A stretch of 64,000 nucleotides of DNA from Tabrizicola sp. (GTDB lineage: Bacteria; Pseudomonadota; Alphaproteobacteria; Rhodobacterales; Rhodobacteraceae): positions 62,001 through 126,000 of the forward strand of contig NZ_JAUCZH010000003.1 in assembly GCF_030373185.1 (NCBI RefSeq). Direction: 5' to 3'. This document shows positions 42,355 through 51,264 of the stretch, piece by piece. The notes below the pieces were generated by a model that saw nothing but the letters and a program-made list of their open reading frames with translations, made no database searches and had not been told where the DNA came from. The translations under genes and the position numbers were made by a program. Position 1 is the stretch's first letter. Every line of letters starts with the position of its first letter.

Positions 42355-43152
42355 ATGAAGCTGACGGTAACCTCTTGGTCATTTCCCGCCTGCACGCTGG
42401 AAGAGGCCTGGGCAGTAGCGCAGGCCCTGGGGTTCCGTGCGATGGATCTGGGGCTTTTGCATGGGGCCGCCCTGGACCGGGGGCGAATCATTGCCGACCC
42501 GGAAGGGGCGGCCGCGGCGCTTGGGGGGATGGCGGTCTCGAACCTTTACTGGCTGTTCGGGGCCGATATCGTGGAAAACGCCGTCAGCGACCCCACTGCC
42601 AAGGCGCGGAACGAGGCCGAATTCGTCCGGGTGTGCCGGTTCGCCGAAGCCTTGCGCTGCCCGACGATTTTCGTGCTGCCCGGGGTCAGCGGCCAAGGGG
42701 GCTTCACGGCAGCGGCCGATGGATTGCGAAGTCTTGAAAAGATCGCCCGGCATCACGGGGTGCAACTGACCGTGGAGCCGCATGTAGGCGGATTGCTGGC
42801 ATCGCCTGCCGCGACCCTTGACATGCTGGCGGCGGTTCCGGGGCTGAAACTGGCGCTGGATTACGCGCATTTCACCTGCATGGGTTATCGGCAGGAGGAA
42901 ATCGACGTCCTGGCCCCTCATGCGGGACATGTCCACATGCGCCAGGCGCGACCGGGTGCCTTGCAGGCGAAATGGGGCGAGGGGGTGCTGGATTTCACCG
43001 CGATGGTCGGCGTGTTGCGCGATGCTGGCTATGATGGCTGGCTGGCGGTGGAATATGTGCATCAGGGCTACATGAACACATTGTTCGATGATGTCCTGAC
43101 CGAGACGATCCGGATGCGCGACCATCTGCGCGGCTGCGGCGTATCCGGTTGA
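42355..43152 (+). CDS. Sugar phosphate isomerase/epimerase-like TIM barrel
   Basis: A 265-residue protein of the xylose-isomerase-like TIM-barrel superfamily. It shows TVEPHVGGLL (metal Glu), LALDYAHF (Asp and His), HVHMRQARPGALQ and the C-terminal WLAVEYVHQGYMN. Members epimerise or isomerise keto-sugars or act on inositol derivatives. The ATG at 42355 is preceded by GGAAGGA; an upstream frame to 42217 runs into the promoter region and is rejected. It is divergent from the sugar operon and shares its control region, so it probably serves the same pathway. Confidence 0.83.
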   Translation: MKLTVTSWSFPACTLEEAWAVAQALGFRAMDLGLLHGAALDRGRIIADPEGAAAALGGMAVSNLYWLFGADIVENAVSDPTAKARNEAEFVRVCRFAEALRCPTIFVLPGVSGQGGFTAAADGLRSLEKIARHHGVQLTVEPHVGGLLASPAATLDMLAAVPGLKLALDYAHFTCMGYRQEEIDVLAPHAGHVHMRQARPGALQAKWGEGVLDFTAMVGVLRDAGYDGWLAVEYVHQGYMNTLFDDVLTETIRMRDHLRGCGVSG

Positions 43153-43192
43153 CCCTGCCGCCCCCGGGGCGCAAGGCTTGGCTTGGTTAAGG

Positions 43193-44308
43193 ATGGGGCA
43201 GCGCTTGGTGGGATATCGGTTGCTTTTCGGTCTGGTGCTGGTCCTTGCGGCCTGTTCCGCAAGGGGTGACTTCACCGCTGCTCCGGCCGGACCAGTCGCA
43301 GGAATGCCCGAGGCGATCTTTGTCGGCACGACGCGGGTCGCCGACGCCAATGGCTTTGGCCGCGACCGCGCCGATCAGGCCAGTTTCGTGCGCTATGATA
43401 TAGCCATTCCCCCAGACCGCCAGCCAGGCGAGGTGAACTGGCCACCGAAAACCCGCAAGCCGGATGCTGAGCGTGACTTTCTGACGCTGGACGAAACCCG
43501 CTTCGCCTCGGCGCCCGAGTTTAAGGCGGCGCTTGGCACCGCGATGGGGCGACGAGGGCAGACCGATGCGGTGGTCTATGTCCACGGCTTCAACAACACG
43601 ATGGCCGAGGGCGTCTATCGCGTCGCGCAGATGCACCACGACCTGAAGGTGCCTGGCGTGGCCGTTCATTACGCCTGGCCATCGCGGGCATCGGCTCTGG
43701 GCTATGTCTATGACCGGGAATCGGCGATGTTTGCGCGCAGCGGGTTCGAGGACTTGCTGAAAGAGGTAAAGGCGGCGGGCGGGCGTCAGGTGGTCATCGT
43801 GGCCCATTCGATGGGGGCAGCCCTGACGATGGAAACCCTGCGCCAGATGGTGCTGCGGAACGGTCCGGGTGCGCTGGACCAAGTGGCGGGCGTGGTAATG
43901 ATCTCACCCGATCTTGACGTGGATGTGTTCCGGTCGCTTGCGCTTGAAATCGGCGACCTGCCAGACCCGTTTCTGGTGTTCGGCAGCCGCCGCGACCGGG
44001 TGCTGGGGCTTTCGGCGCGGATTTCCGGCAGCGGGGAACGGCTGGGGAACCTGAAAGATCTGGCCAAGATCGACGACCTGGACGTGATCTATCTGGACAC
44101 CGCCGCGTATAATGTGGGGACCGGACACCTTAACCTTGGCGAGAACCCCGCGCTCCTCAGGCTGTTCGGCGGTCTTATCGGAATCGACGAGGCCTTCCGC
44201 ACAGATGCTCGCGCGCGCGTCGGCCTGCTGCCGGGTCTGGTGCTGACGGTACGCAATGCAACCGAGATCGTGCTGGCCCCGGTGGGGGCGATCACGGACG
44301 GGCCATAA
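43193..44308 (+). CDS. Alpha/beta-hydrolase lipoprotein (DUF900 type)
   Basis: A 371-residue lipoprotein: hydrophobic N-terminus with lipobox LVLAAC, then a DUF900-like alpha/beta hydrolase with VYVHGFNNTMAEGVYR, nucleophile Ser in VIVAHSMGAALTMET, and YAWPSR. An esterase or lipase function in the envelope is likely, substrate unknown. The start is uncertain: ATG at 43193 is used, but an AAGGA that overlaps it would fit better a TTG or GTG start four to five codons later, which would leave a short signal peptide still intact. Confidence 0.78.
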   Translation: MGQRLVGYRLLFGLVLVLAACSARGDFTAAPAGPVAGMPEAIFVGTTRVADANGFGRDRADQASFVRYDIAIPPDRQPGEVNWPPKTRKPDAERDFLTLDETRFASAPEFKAALGTAMGRRGQTDAVVYVHGFNNTMAEGVYRVAQMHHDLKVPGVAVHYAWPSRASALGYVYDRESAMFARSGFEDLLKEVKAAGGRQVVIVAHSMGAALTMETLRQMVLRNGPGALDQVAGVVMISPDLDVDVFRSLALEIGDLPDPFLVFGSRRDRVLGLSARISGSGERLGNLKDLAKIDDLDVIYLDTAAYNVGTGHLNLGENPALLRLFGGLIGIDEAFRTDARARVGLLPGLVLTVRNATEIVLAPVGAITDGP

Positions 44309-44317
44309 CCCGGCAGT

Positions 44318-44358
44318 GTGGGCGGCGCTGTCGCCAGCCCCACCGACTTCGGTTTTTT
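44318..44358 (+). terminator. Terminator after the DUF900-type hydrolase gene
   Basis: An interrupted stem (GTGGG/CCCAC outside, GGCG/CGCC inside) is followed by a short ACCG/CGGT hairpin and six T residues. It lies ten bases after the stop codon and before the helicase leader, so rho-independent termination is plausible. Confidence 0.5.
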
Positions 44359-44510
44359 AAGCCTCGCGCCCTATACAGCGCCCGCCGTTTCAGGTAGTGC
44401 CGCCGGACGGCCGGGATTCCGGGCTGCGGGCGAGGAGGCCTGCGCCAAAGGGACATGGGCCGTTTGGCTTATCGGGTGCCAGATATGCACCCCCCTTTGG
44501 AAAGACATCC

Positions 44511-46781
44511 ATGACGATGACAAACGTGGCCGCGCCGCTGGCGCAGGCTTTGGCGGACAAGGGCTATGAGGCCCTGACCGCCGTTCAAGCGGCCGTGCTG
44601 GCCGAAGGCGTTTCCGGGCGCGACATGCTGGTTTCGGCGCAGACCGGATCCGGCAAGACGGTGGCCTTTGGTCTTGCCATCGCACCTGAAATTCTGGCCG
44701 GGCAGGACCGTCTGCTTTACGCCGATCAGCCGCTTGCACTGATCATCGCGCCGACGCGCGAGCTTGCGCTTCAGGTCGCGCGGGAACTGGAATGGCTTTA
44801 TGCCGGGGCGGGCGCGAAGATCGCCACCTGTGTCGGCGGCATGGATTACCGCACCGAAAAGCGCGCTTTGGAACGTGGGGCGCATATCGTGGTCGGTACG
44901 CCGGGCCGCTTGCGCGACCATATCGAACGCCGCAGCCTTGACCTTTCCGGTCTGCGCGCCGCCGTTCTGGATGAGGCCGACGAGATGCTGGATCTTGGCT
45001 TTGCCGAAGATCTGGAGTTCATCCTTGCCGCCGCCCCGGCTGAACGCCGCACCCTGATGTTTTCGGCCACCGTGCCGAAGGAAATCGAAAAGCTGGCAGG
45101 AACCTTTCAGACCGACGCGCTGCGGATCGTGGCGCAGGGCGAATCCAAGCAGCACGTCGATATCGAATACAAAGCCTACAGCGTGGCGGTGCGTGACCGC
45201 GAACATGCAATCTTCAATATCCTGCGGTTCTACGAATCGCAGACCGCTATCGTCTTTTGCAAGACGCGGGTGAACGTGAATCACCTGATGGCCCGCATGG
45301 GCAATCGGGGATTTCAGGTCGTGGCCCTGTCGGGTGAACTTAGCCAGCAGGAACGCACCCATGCGCTGCAAGCCTTGCGCGATGGCCGGGCGCGGGTCTG
45401 TATCGCCACCGATGTGGCGGCGCGCGGAATCGACCTTCCGGGTCTGGAACTGGTGATCCACGCTGACTTGCCGTCAAACTCGGAAATCCTGCTGCACCGG
45501 TCGGGTCGCACGGGCCGCGCGGGCAAGAAGGGCGTTTCGGCGCTGATCGTTGCCCCGGCTGAATTCAAGAAGGCCCAGCGCCTGTTGCAAGGCGCCAAGG
45601 TCGTTGCCGAATGGGGAACTGCCCCGGGTGCCGATGAAGTGCAGGCAAGGGATGACCTGCGGATCCTTGAACACCCCGCGCTCTTGGCCGGTCCGGGCGA
45701 TGAGGCCGATCTGGCGCAGGGTCTGATCGAACGCTTCGGCCCCGAAGCCGTGGCCGCCGGTTTCGTCCGGCTGTGGCGTGAGGGGCGCTCGGCACCCGAA
45801 GTGCTGTCGTCGGATCAGCAGGTTCCAAGCTCCAGTCCTCCGCGTGAGCGGGGGGAGTTCGGGCCTTCGGTCTGGTTCCGCCTGTCGGTCGGTCGCGCTG
45901 GCCGGGCCGAGGCCCGCTGGCTTTTGCCCAAGATCTGTGACGCGGGCGGCATCGCCAAGGATGGCATCGGCGCAATTCGGGTGCGCGAAGATGAAACCTT
46001 CGTGCAGATCGCGGCACCTCTGGCCGACAAGTTCGGTGCCTCGGTCGAACTGGACCGCGACCTTCTGATGCAGCGGATCGAGGGTGAACCCGATCTGGAC
46101 CGCCCCCGCGCGCCATCGGCCAAGTTCGAACGCCCCGAACGGCGCGAAAAGCCGGCCTATGCGCCAAAACCGCCGCGCGTGGTTGAAGACACCGTAGATT
46201 TTGCCCCGCGTTCGGAACCGGCGCGCAAGCCCTACGCCAAGCGTGACGACAGCCCGCGCCCATCCGCCGCAAAGCCCGCATGGCAGGACAAGCGCGAAGC
46301 AAAGCCCTATGCCAAGCGCGATGATGGCGACCGTCCGCGTCCGCCGCGCCCCGCAGCCGACGGCGATGATGCTGCACCCAAAAAGCCGCGCTGGTCGCCC
46401 GACCAGAAGACCGCCCCGCGCTCGGCTGGATACAAAAGCCAAGGTGGCCCCGCCGGAAAACCGGCCCGGGCGGAAGGTTTCAAAAGCCATTCGTCGGAGG
46501 GCGCCGGCTACAAGCCCAAGGGCGAAGGCTTCAAGCCCCGCGAAGACGGCGACCGTCCGGCGCGCAAGCCCTATGCGGCCAAGGGTGACGATGCCCGGCC
46601 GTTCGTAAAGCGTGACGGGCCGGCCAAACCGGGCGGGTTCAAAAGCCACGCGGCAGGGGACAAGAAGCCCTTTGCCAAGAAGCCATTCGACAAGCCCGGC
46701 TCTGACCGCCCGGCCAAGCCGAAGGTTGATGCCAAGGATACCTCCAAGCGTTTCGTGCCGCCGAAGGGTGGCAAACGCTAG
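44511..46781 (+). CDS. DEAD-box RNA helicase with DbpA-like domain and long basic tail
   Basis: A 756-residue ATP-dependent RNA helicase. The core has motif I AQTGSGKT (43-50), Ia PTRELALQ, II LDEADEMLDLGF, III SAT and VI HRSGRTGRAGKKG. It is followed by a DbpA/CsdA-type RNA-binding domain (VWFRLSVGRAGRAEARWLLPKI). The last 200 or so residues are a low-complexity basic tail with repeated KPYAKRDD, KPFAKK, GYKPKGEGFKP and FKSH units. The family assists ribosome assembly and mRNA turnover, often in the cold. ATG 44511 has GGAAAG upstream; the frame opens at 44397 without support. Confidence 0.92.
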   Translation: MTMTNVAAPLAQALADKGYEALTAVQAAVLAEGVSGRDMLVSAQTGSGKTVAFGLAIAPEILAGQDRLLYADQPLALIIAPTRELALQVARELEWLYAGAGAKIATCVGGMDYRTEKRALERGAHIVVGTPGRLRDHIERRSLDLSGLRAAVLDEADEMLDLGFAEDLEFILAAAPAERRTLMFSATVPKEIEKLAGTFQTDALRIVAQGESKQHVDIEYKAYSVAVRDREHAIFNILRFYESQTAIVFCKTRVNVNHLMARMGNRGFQVVALSGELSQQERTHALQALRDGRARVCIATDVAARGIDLPGLELVIHADLPSNSEILLHRSGRTGRAGKKGVSALIVAPAEFKKAQRLLQGAKVVAEWGTAPGADEVQARDDLRILEHPALLAGPGDEADLAQGLIERFGPEAVAAGFVRLWREGRSAPEVLSSDQQVPSSSPPRERGEFGPSVWFRLSVGRAGRAEARWLLPKICDAGGIAKDGIGAIRVREDETFVQIAAPLADKFGASVELDRDLLMQRIEGEPDLDRPRAPSAKFERPERREKPAYAPKPPRVVEDTVDFAPRSEPARKPYAKRDDSPRPSAAKPAWQDKREAKPYAKRDDGDRPRPPRPAADGDDAAPKKPRWSPDQKTAPRSAGYKSQGGPAGKPARAEGFKSHSSEGAGYKPKGEGFKPREDGDRPARKPYAAKGDDARPFVKRDGPAKPGGFKSHAAGDKKPFAKKPFDKPGSDRPAKPKVDAKDTSKRFVPPKGGKR

Positions 46782-46788
46782 GAACTCA

Positions 46789-46819
46789 ATCCCGCCCCGG
46801 ATCAAGCCCGGGGCGGGAT
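46789..46819. terminator. Bidirectional hairpin between helicase and cysQ
   Basis: A perfect 12-base-pair stem (ATCCCGCCCCGG / CCGGGGCGGGAT) with a seven-base loop lies between the convergent helicase and cysQ genes and reaches the cysQ stop. There is no U-tract. The core resembles the CCGGATCAAGCCCGG units that are scattered between genes in many alphaproteobacteria. Confidence 0.6.
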
Positions 46820-47595
46820 CAGCCTTTCAGCCGCACCAGCGCTTCGGAATGCGGGGCGGACGGCAGGGCCAGCACCCCTTCAGCCTGCGCGCTGGCGGTG
46901 TTGAACCGTAGTTGCCCGCCGTGACGGTCCGTCACCACCGCCCCGGCCCGCTCGGCGATCAGCCCCCCGGCGGCTATGTCCCATTCCCATGTATCGCGCA
47001 GCGTCAGCATCCCGTCATGCCGCCCTTCCGCCGCCAGACACAGCCGATAGGCCAGCGAAGCGCGGAAACTGCGGTTGATGTCAGGCACGCCACCCGGCCA
47101 TTTTTCCGGCGCAAGATTGGCTTTCGTGGTCAGAATATCGGCGCCTTCCAGCCGGTCACGCCTGCTTGCCACGATGGGCTGGCCGTCCTTTAGCGGGGGC
47201 GCGGTGATCGAGGCGGTGTAGATCTTGTCCAGCGCAGGCAGAAACACGACCCCGGCGATGACCTTCCCCCGGTGTGCCACGGCAAGCGAATGGGCAAAGG
47301 TCTCTTCCCCGGCGATGAAGGCGCGGGTGCCGTCGATCGGGTCGACGATGAACACGCTGTCGCATGACAGCCGGGCGGCATTGTCCGGGGTTTCCTCGGA
47401 CAGCCAGCCGTATTCGGGGCGGGCGGTCAGAAGCATCAGCTTCAGCATGTCATTCACGGCCAGATCGGCCTCGGTCACCGGGCCATGTTCGCCGCCCTTG
47501 TCCCAGACCTTTGGTTCCCGCCGCCAATAGCGCAGCGCAATCCGCCCGGCTTCGCGCGCGGCATCGGTCAAGAGGGCCAGATCACGCGCCGGCAA
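46819..47595 (-). CDS. cysQ: 3'(2'),5'-bisphosphate nucleotidase CysQ / inositol monophosphatase family
   Basis: A 258-residue metal-dependent phosphatase. Signature motifs are SEETPDN, IVDPIDGTRAFIAGEETF and WEWDIAAGGLIAERAG, fitting CysQ, which removes the 3'-phosphate of PAP made during sulfate transfer and reduction. The start appears to be TTG at 47595: a TGA lies two codons upstream in frame, and no ATG or GTG is near the conserved N-terminus. This start is 14 bases inside the end of the PmbA-family gene. It may serve PAP produced by the sulfotransferase at 27 kb. Confidence 0.85.
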   Translation of the reverse strand: MPARDLALLTDAAREAGRIALRYWRREPKVWDKGGEHGPVTEADLAVNDMLKLMLLTARPEYGWLSEETPDNAARLSCDSVFIVDPIDGTRAFIAGEETFAHSLAVAHRGKVIAGVVFLPALDKIYTASITAPPLKDGQPIVASRRDRLEGADILTTKANLAPEKWPGGVPDINRSFRASLAYRLCLAAEGRHDGMLTLRDTWEWDIAAGGLIAERAGAVVTDRHGGQLRFNTASAQAEGVLALPSAPHSEALVRLKG

Positions 47596-48925
47596 GGGTC
47601 ATCCCGTCGATGAGGATAGAGGGAACCCGGGTGGAAAGATGCGCGCGGGCGTCATTGGCAGGAATGATCCGCAGCAGCATGTCGCGCAGGTTTCCAGCGA
47701 TCGTGCATTCGTGGACCGGGTGGCTGATCACCCCGTTTTCCACCCAGAACCCTGACGCCCCGCGCGAATAGTCGCCCGTGGTAGGGTTGATCGTCGACCC
47801 GATCATCGAGGTGACCAACAACCCGGTCCCCATCTGTGAAATCAGGTCATCGCGACTGTAACTGCCCGGCGTCAGGTCGATGTTGCTGGTCGAAGGCGAA
47901 GGCGGCGCCGAGGTGCCGCGAAACGCATTGGCGGTGGAGGGCATGCCCAGCTTGCGCCCGGTGGCAAGGTCAAGCACCCAGCCGGTCAGGACGCCATGGG
48001 CCACGATCTCGCGCCGCCGGGTTGCCAGCCCCTCGCCATCGAACGGGCGGGAAGACTGGATGCGCGGGCGGTGCGGATCTTCGATCAGCGAAATCCCGGC
48101 CGGAAGCACCTGCTTGCCAAGAAGATCACGCGCCCATGACGACCCACGCGCGATGGACCCGCCATTGATCGCCGACAAGAGATGACCGACCAGCGACGCC
48201 GCGACCCGTTCATCATAGACCACCGGAAAGGTACCGGTCTTCGGCTTGACCGACCCGACCCGCTGCAAGGTGCGTTCGGCGGCAAGGCGGCCAATGCCTT
48301 CGGCACCCGGCATGTCGGCAGCATAAGTACGGCTCTCCCCGGCATAATCCCGCTGCATGTCGGTGCCGGACCCGGTGAACGCCACCCCGGAAAGCGAGGT
48401 CGAGGTGCGACCATACCCCCCCGAAAACCCGTTCGTCGCCGCAAGGTGCAACTGGCGGCGACTGTATCCGGCACCGGCTTCGACCTGCGTGATGCCCTTC
48501 GTTTCCAGCGCCGCAGATTCGACAGCGCGGGCGGCGGCCTCCAAGGCGGCGGCACTTGGTTCAGGCGCGGTGTCGGCAAGATCAAGGGCCGCAAGATCCC
48601 AGCTTTTGGCCAGCTGCTCCGGGTCAGCCAGCCCGGCATGCGGGTCTTCGGGGGCCTCGCGCGCCATGGCCACGGCCCGTTCCGCCAAGGCCTTCATCGT
48701 GGCGGCCGAGGTGTCGGACGCCGAAACGCAAGCCTGACGCCGCCCCATCAGCACCCGCAGGCCGATTTCCACGCCTTCCGACCTTTCGGCCTGTTCCAGC
48801 GCGCCTTTGCGGATTTCAATGGAAACGGCGGTGCCGGACACCGCAAGGGCATCGGCGCTTTCGGCACCCGCCTTGCGAGCGGCGTCAATGAGGGCCGAGG
48901 TCAGATCGGAAAGGCTGGCGGTCAT
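47582..48925 (-). CDS. TldD/PmbA-family metalloprotease-like protein
   Basis: A 447-residue PmbA-type protein. The N-terminal region (ALAVSGTAVSIEIRKGALEQAERSEGVEIGLRV) and the conserved C-terminal RGASGFWVENGVISHPVHECTIAGNLRDML are typical. TldD/PmbA pairs process small peptides in some bacteria and take part in microcin maturation and plasmid antitoxin turnover; tldD is not adjacent. ATG at 48925 is preferred over an upstream start at 49051. cysQ starts inside its last codons. Confidence 0.87.
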   Translation of the reverse strand: MTASLSDLTSALIDAARKAGAESADALAVSGTAVSIEIRKGALEQAERSEGVEIGLRVLMGRRQACVSASDTSAATMKALAERAVAMAREAPEDPHAGLADPEQLAKSWDLAALDLADTAPEPSAAALEAAARAVESAALETKGITQVEAGAGYSRRQLHLAATNGFSGGYGRTSTSLSGVAFTGSGTDMQRDYAGESRTYAADMPGAEGIGRLAAERTLQRVGSVKPKTGTFPVVYDERVAASLVGHLLSAINGGSIARGSSWARDLLGKQVLPAGISLIEDPHRPRIQSSRPFDGEGLATRRREIVAHGVLTGWVLDLATGRKLGMPSTANAFRGTSAPPSPSTSNIDLTPGSYSRDDLISQMGTGLLVTSMIGSTINPTTGDYSRGASGFWVENGVISHPVHECTIAGNLRDMLLRIIPANDARAHLSTRVPSILIDGMTLAGA

Positions 48926-49013
48926 GAGGGGTATCCCGGTGGCTTCCCGGTTGAGGTAGCCCTGCCGGGACAGCGTTGCAAGGGCGGGCCTGTCCCGCGC
49001 CTGCGCCGTGGGG

Positions 49014-50522
49014 TTACTGCAATTGCTGACCGTTGGCGAACAGCCCGCCATCCTTGAACTCGATGACCGAGGTCAGCTCGTCCGGGCCGGGGCCAGGACG
49101 GGCAAAGAGACCCAGCATCATGCGCGCGCCCATCGCCTGATCATCCGGCAAAAGGCCCATCGCGATCAGGTTGTCGATCAGCGCGTTCACCCCCTTGATC
49201 GTGACGTTGATGCTGCCAGTCGGTGCTGGCACCCCGTCAAAACTGGTCAAATCGGAGTTGTCGAATGTTAGCCCGCCAGTGGCACCAACCTCGGTTCCGA
49301 CAGCCTTCACAAGGATCTGGCTCAGATCAAGCGAGGTCAACTCTCCCGGAGGTTCAACGCCATCCATCTGAGCTGCGGGGTCCATGATGTCCTGTTTCCA
49401 GAAACCCGTTCCCTTGACGTCGAAAATGAAGGTCGCCGGGTCGCGCGACAGGGTCGCTGCCGGGTCAAACAAACCCCAGACATCTTCCGAGATCGAGAAA
49501 TCGACCAGCCTCGTCATGACGGAAAAATCTTGCGGGCTGTCGGATTTCGAGACTGGCATCAGGATGCTGAACGCCGTTTCGGCAAAACTCACCACGACCT
49601 CGGGGAAGGGGATCTCGGGGCCGGAAACCGTGAAGCTGGCCCCTTTGAGGCCGGAGCCATAGTTGATCCGGTCCTTGTTGATCCCAAGCAGAAGGTCCGC
49701 ACCCAGGGCGGTTCCGGCAATCTTGACCGGACCGTTGGAATCATTGATGTCGGCATCCAGCGACATGGCACCAAAGCTGAAGCTGCTGTCGGTGGTAAAG
49801 CCGTTGTTCAACGCCACAGCCATGTTTGCCATCACGTCAGCCCCAAGAAAGGTGCCGTTGGTAGTGCCGGCCAGATCGGTCATCGACAGGGCCACGGTAC
49901 CACTTCCAGAGCCATCCGCCCCTTCACCGGCGACGTTCAATGCCACCGCCTTGGCGGCAAAACTGCTGTCCAGCTTTGTCGTCTCGCCTTCGCGCAGCAC
50001 AAGATACTTTGCGGTCACTTCGGTCATGGCCAGATCAGCCTGTGTATCCAGCGCCTGACCATCAGCACCTTTCACCTCATCCAGCTTGAGCAGGACGACC
50101 GGCGCGGCAAAATCATAGCTGGTTTCCGTAGCACTTCCTGCCGCGGTGATCAGCAGTCCCGGCTGCGTAACAGTCAGCTTCAGGGATGACGGGCCTTCAT
50201 TATCGGCCGGGAAGGCAAGCGACACGGGGTAGCTGTCGGACATTGTAACAGCAACCGTCCCGTCGCCATTGTCCTTGAAAGCCATGGCATCAATGCTTGC
50301 GGAAAGGCTGCCGCCCAGATCATCCTGATGGGTCAGGACCAGTTCCTTGATCTCCAGCGTGTCACCGTTGCGGGTGGCGCTGCCGACCACAAGATCCTGT
50401 CCGGCAGAAGTGGACATGGCCTGCCAGCTTTCCCAAACCTCTTCCGGAGTAACGTCGGCCAGCGTGCCGTTGGCCGTGAAAACAAGCGCAAGCGCGGTGG
50501 TGCAAGACAGCGTCCGGTTCAT
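49014..50522 (-). CDS. DUF2125 exported protein
   Basis: A 502-residue protein with a signal peptide (MNRTLSCTTALALVFTANGTLA, cleavage near residue 22). The mature part starts DVTPEEVWESWQAM and is beta-rich with many Asp, Gly and Thr residues throughout. It matches my recollection of DUF2125 proteins of Rhodobacterales. Function unknown. A longer frame exists up to 50924 but the ATG at 50522 sits at the signal peptide. It is divergent from the enoyl-CoA hydratase family gene. Confidence 0.75.
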   Translation of the reverse strand: MNRTLSCTTALALVFTANGTLADVTPEEVWESWQAMSTSAGQDLVVGSATRNGDTLEIKELVLTHQDDLGGSLSASIDAMAFKDNGDGTVAVTMSDSYPVSLAFPADNEGPSSLKLTVTQPGLLITAAGSATETSYDFAAPVVLLKLDEVKGADGQALDTQADLAMTEVTAKYLVLREGETTKLDSSFAAKAVALNVAGEGADGSGSGTVALSMTDLAGTTNGTFLGADVMANMAVALNNGFTTDSSFSFGAMSLDADINDSNGPVKIAGTALGADLLLGINKDRINYGSGLKGASFTVSGPEIPFPEVVVSFAETAFSILMPVSKSDSPQDFSVMTRLVDFSISEDVWGLFDPAATLSRDPATFIFDVKGTGFWKQDIMDPAAQMDGVEPPGELTSLDLSQILVKAVGTEVGATGGLTFDNSDLTSFDGVPAPTGSINVTIKGVNALIDNLIAMGLLPDDQAMGARMMLGLFARPGPGPDELTSVIEFKDGGLFANGQQLQ

Positions 50523-50637
50523 CGCTCGAAGCCTTTCCAGTTGTATAAGTCGCGGCATCCTTTCTATGACCGGTGCAGGCGTCAAGGGTTTCCGCCCCTT
50601 TGCGGGGTATGGAATGGGAAGGGACCGGGTGATTGAC

Positions 50638-51264
50638 ATGATCAGGACACACGAAATGGGGGATTGCTGCATCCTTCGGCTGACGCGGCCCGAAAAGGCC
50701 AATGCGCTGACCGGGGCAATGCTGGCTGATCTCTTGGCTGCGGTGAACGCGGCGGCAAATCGGGGTGCGAAGGCCTTGATCCTGACCGCCGAGGGCAAGG
50801 TCTTTTCCGCCGGGGCCGATCTGGAGGAAATGCAGGCGGGTCTTGGCACCAGCCCCGCATGGGAACAGGTTTCGGCAGCACTCGCCGCCTTTCCCGGCCT
50901 GACCATTGCGGCGCTGAACGGCACGCTGGCGGGTGGGGCAACCGGCCTTGCGCTGGCGTGTGATCTGCGGATCGCGGTGCCGGGGGCGCAGTTCTTTTAC
51001 CCAGTCATGCGGCTTGGCTATCTGCCACAACCCTCCGACCCGGCCCGGCTGATGGCGCTGGTTGGTCCGGGGCGAGCGCGGATGATCCTGCTGGCCGGTC
51101 AAAAGATCACCACGGATGAGGCGCTGGCCTGGGGGCTGATTGACCGGATCGTCACACCCGACGCGCTGATCGACGCGGCAATGGCCCTTGCGGCTGACGC
51201 GCTTCGCGCCGATCAATCACATGTTCAGGCATTGAAGCGCATGTTGGAGGGAAAGCCGCAATGA
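50638..51264 (+). CDS. Enoyl-CoA hydratase/isomerase-family protein (short)
   Basis: A 208-residue crotonase-fold protein. The oxyanion-hole motifs are FSAGADLEEM and LAGGATGLALACDLRIA. It is about 50 residues shorter than a standard enoyl-CoA hydratase, mainly at the C-terminus. The usual catalytic glutamates are not obvious: the second site reads GYLPQPSD, so the reaction may be different. The start could be ATG at 50638 or GTG at 50629, the latter with GGAAGGGA better spaced. It is coupled to the agmatinase gene by ATGA overlap. Confidence 0.78.
   Translation: MIRTHEMGDCCILRLTRPEKANALTGAMLADLLAAVNAAANRGAKALILTAEGKVFSAGADLEEMQAGLGTSPAWEQVSAALAAFPGLTIAALNGTLAGGATGLALACDLRIAVPGAQFFYPVMRLGYLPQPSDPARLMALVGPGRARMILLAGQKITTDEALAWGLIDRIVTPDALIDAAMALAADALRADQSHVQALKRMLEGKPQ

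Noticed and set aside
45474-46805. A 443-residue minus-strand frame opposite the helicase tail
   Set aside because: It is the reverse of the repetitive Lys/Pro-rich tail and shows only low-complexity Arg/Ala/Gly sequence, with no signal or domain.
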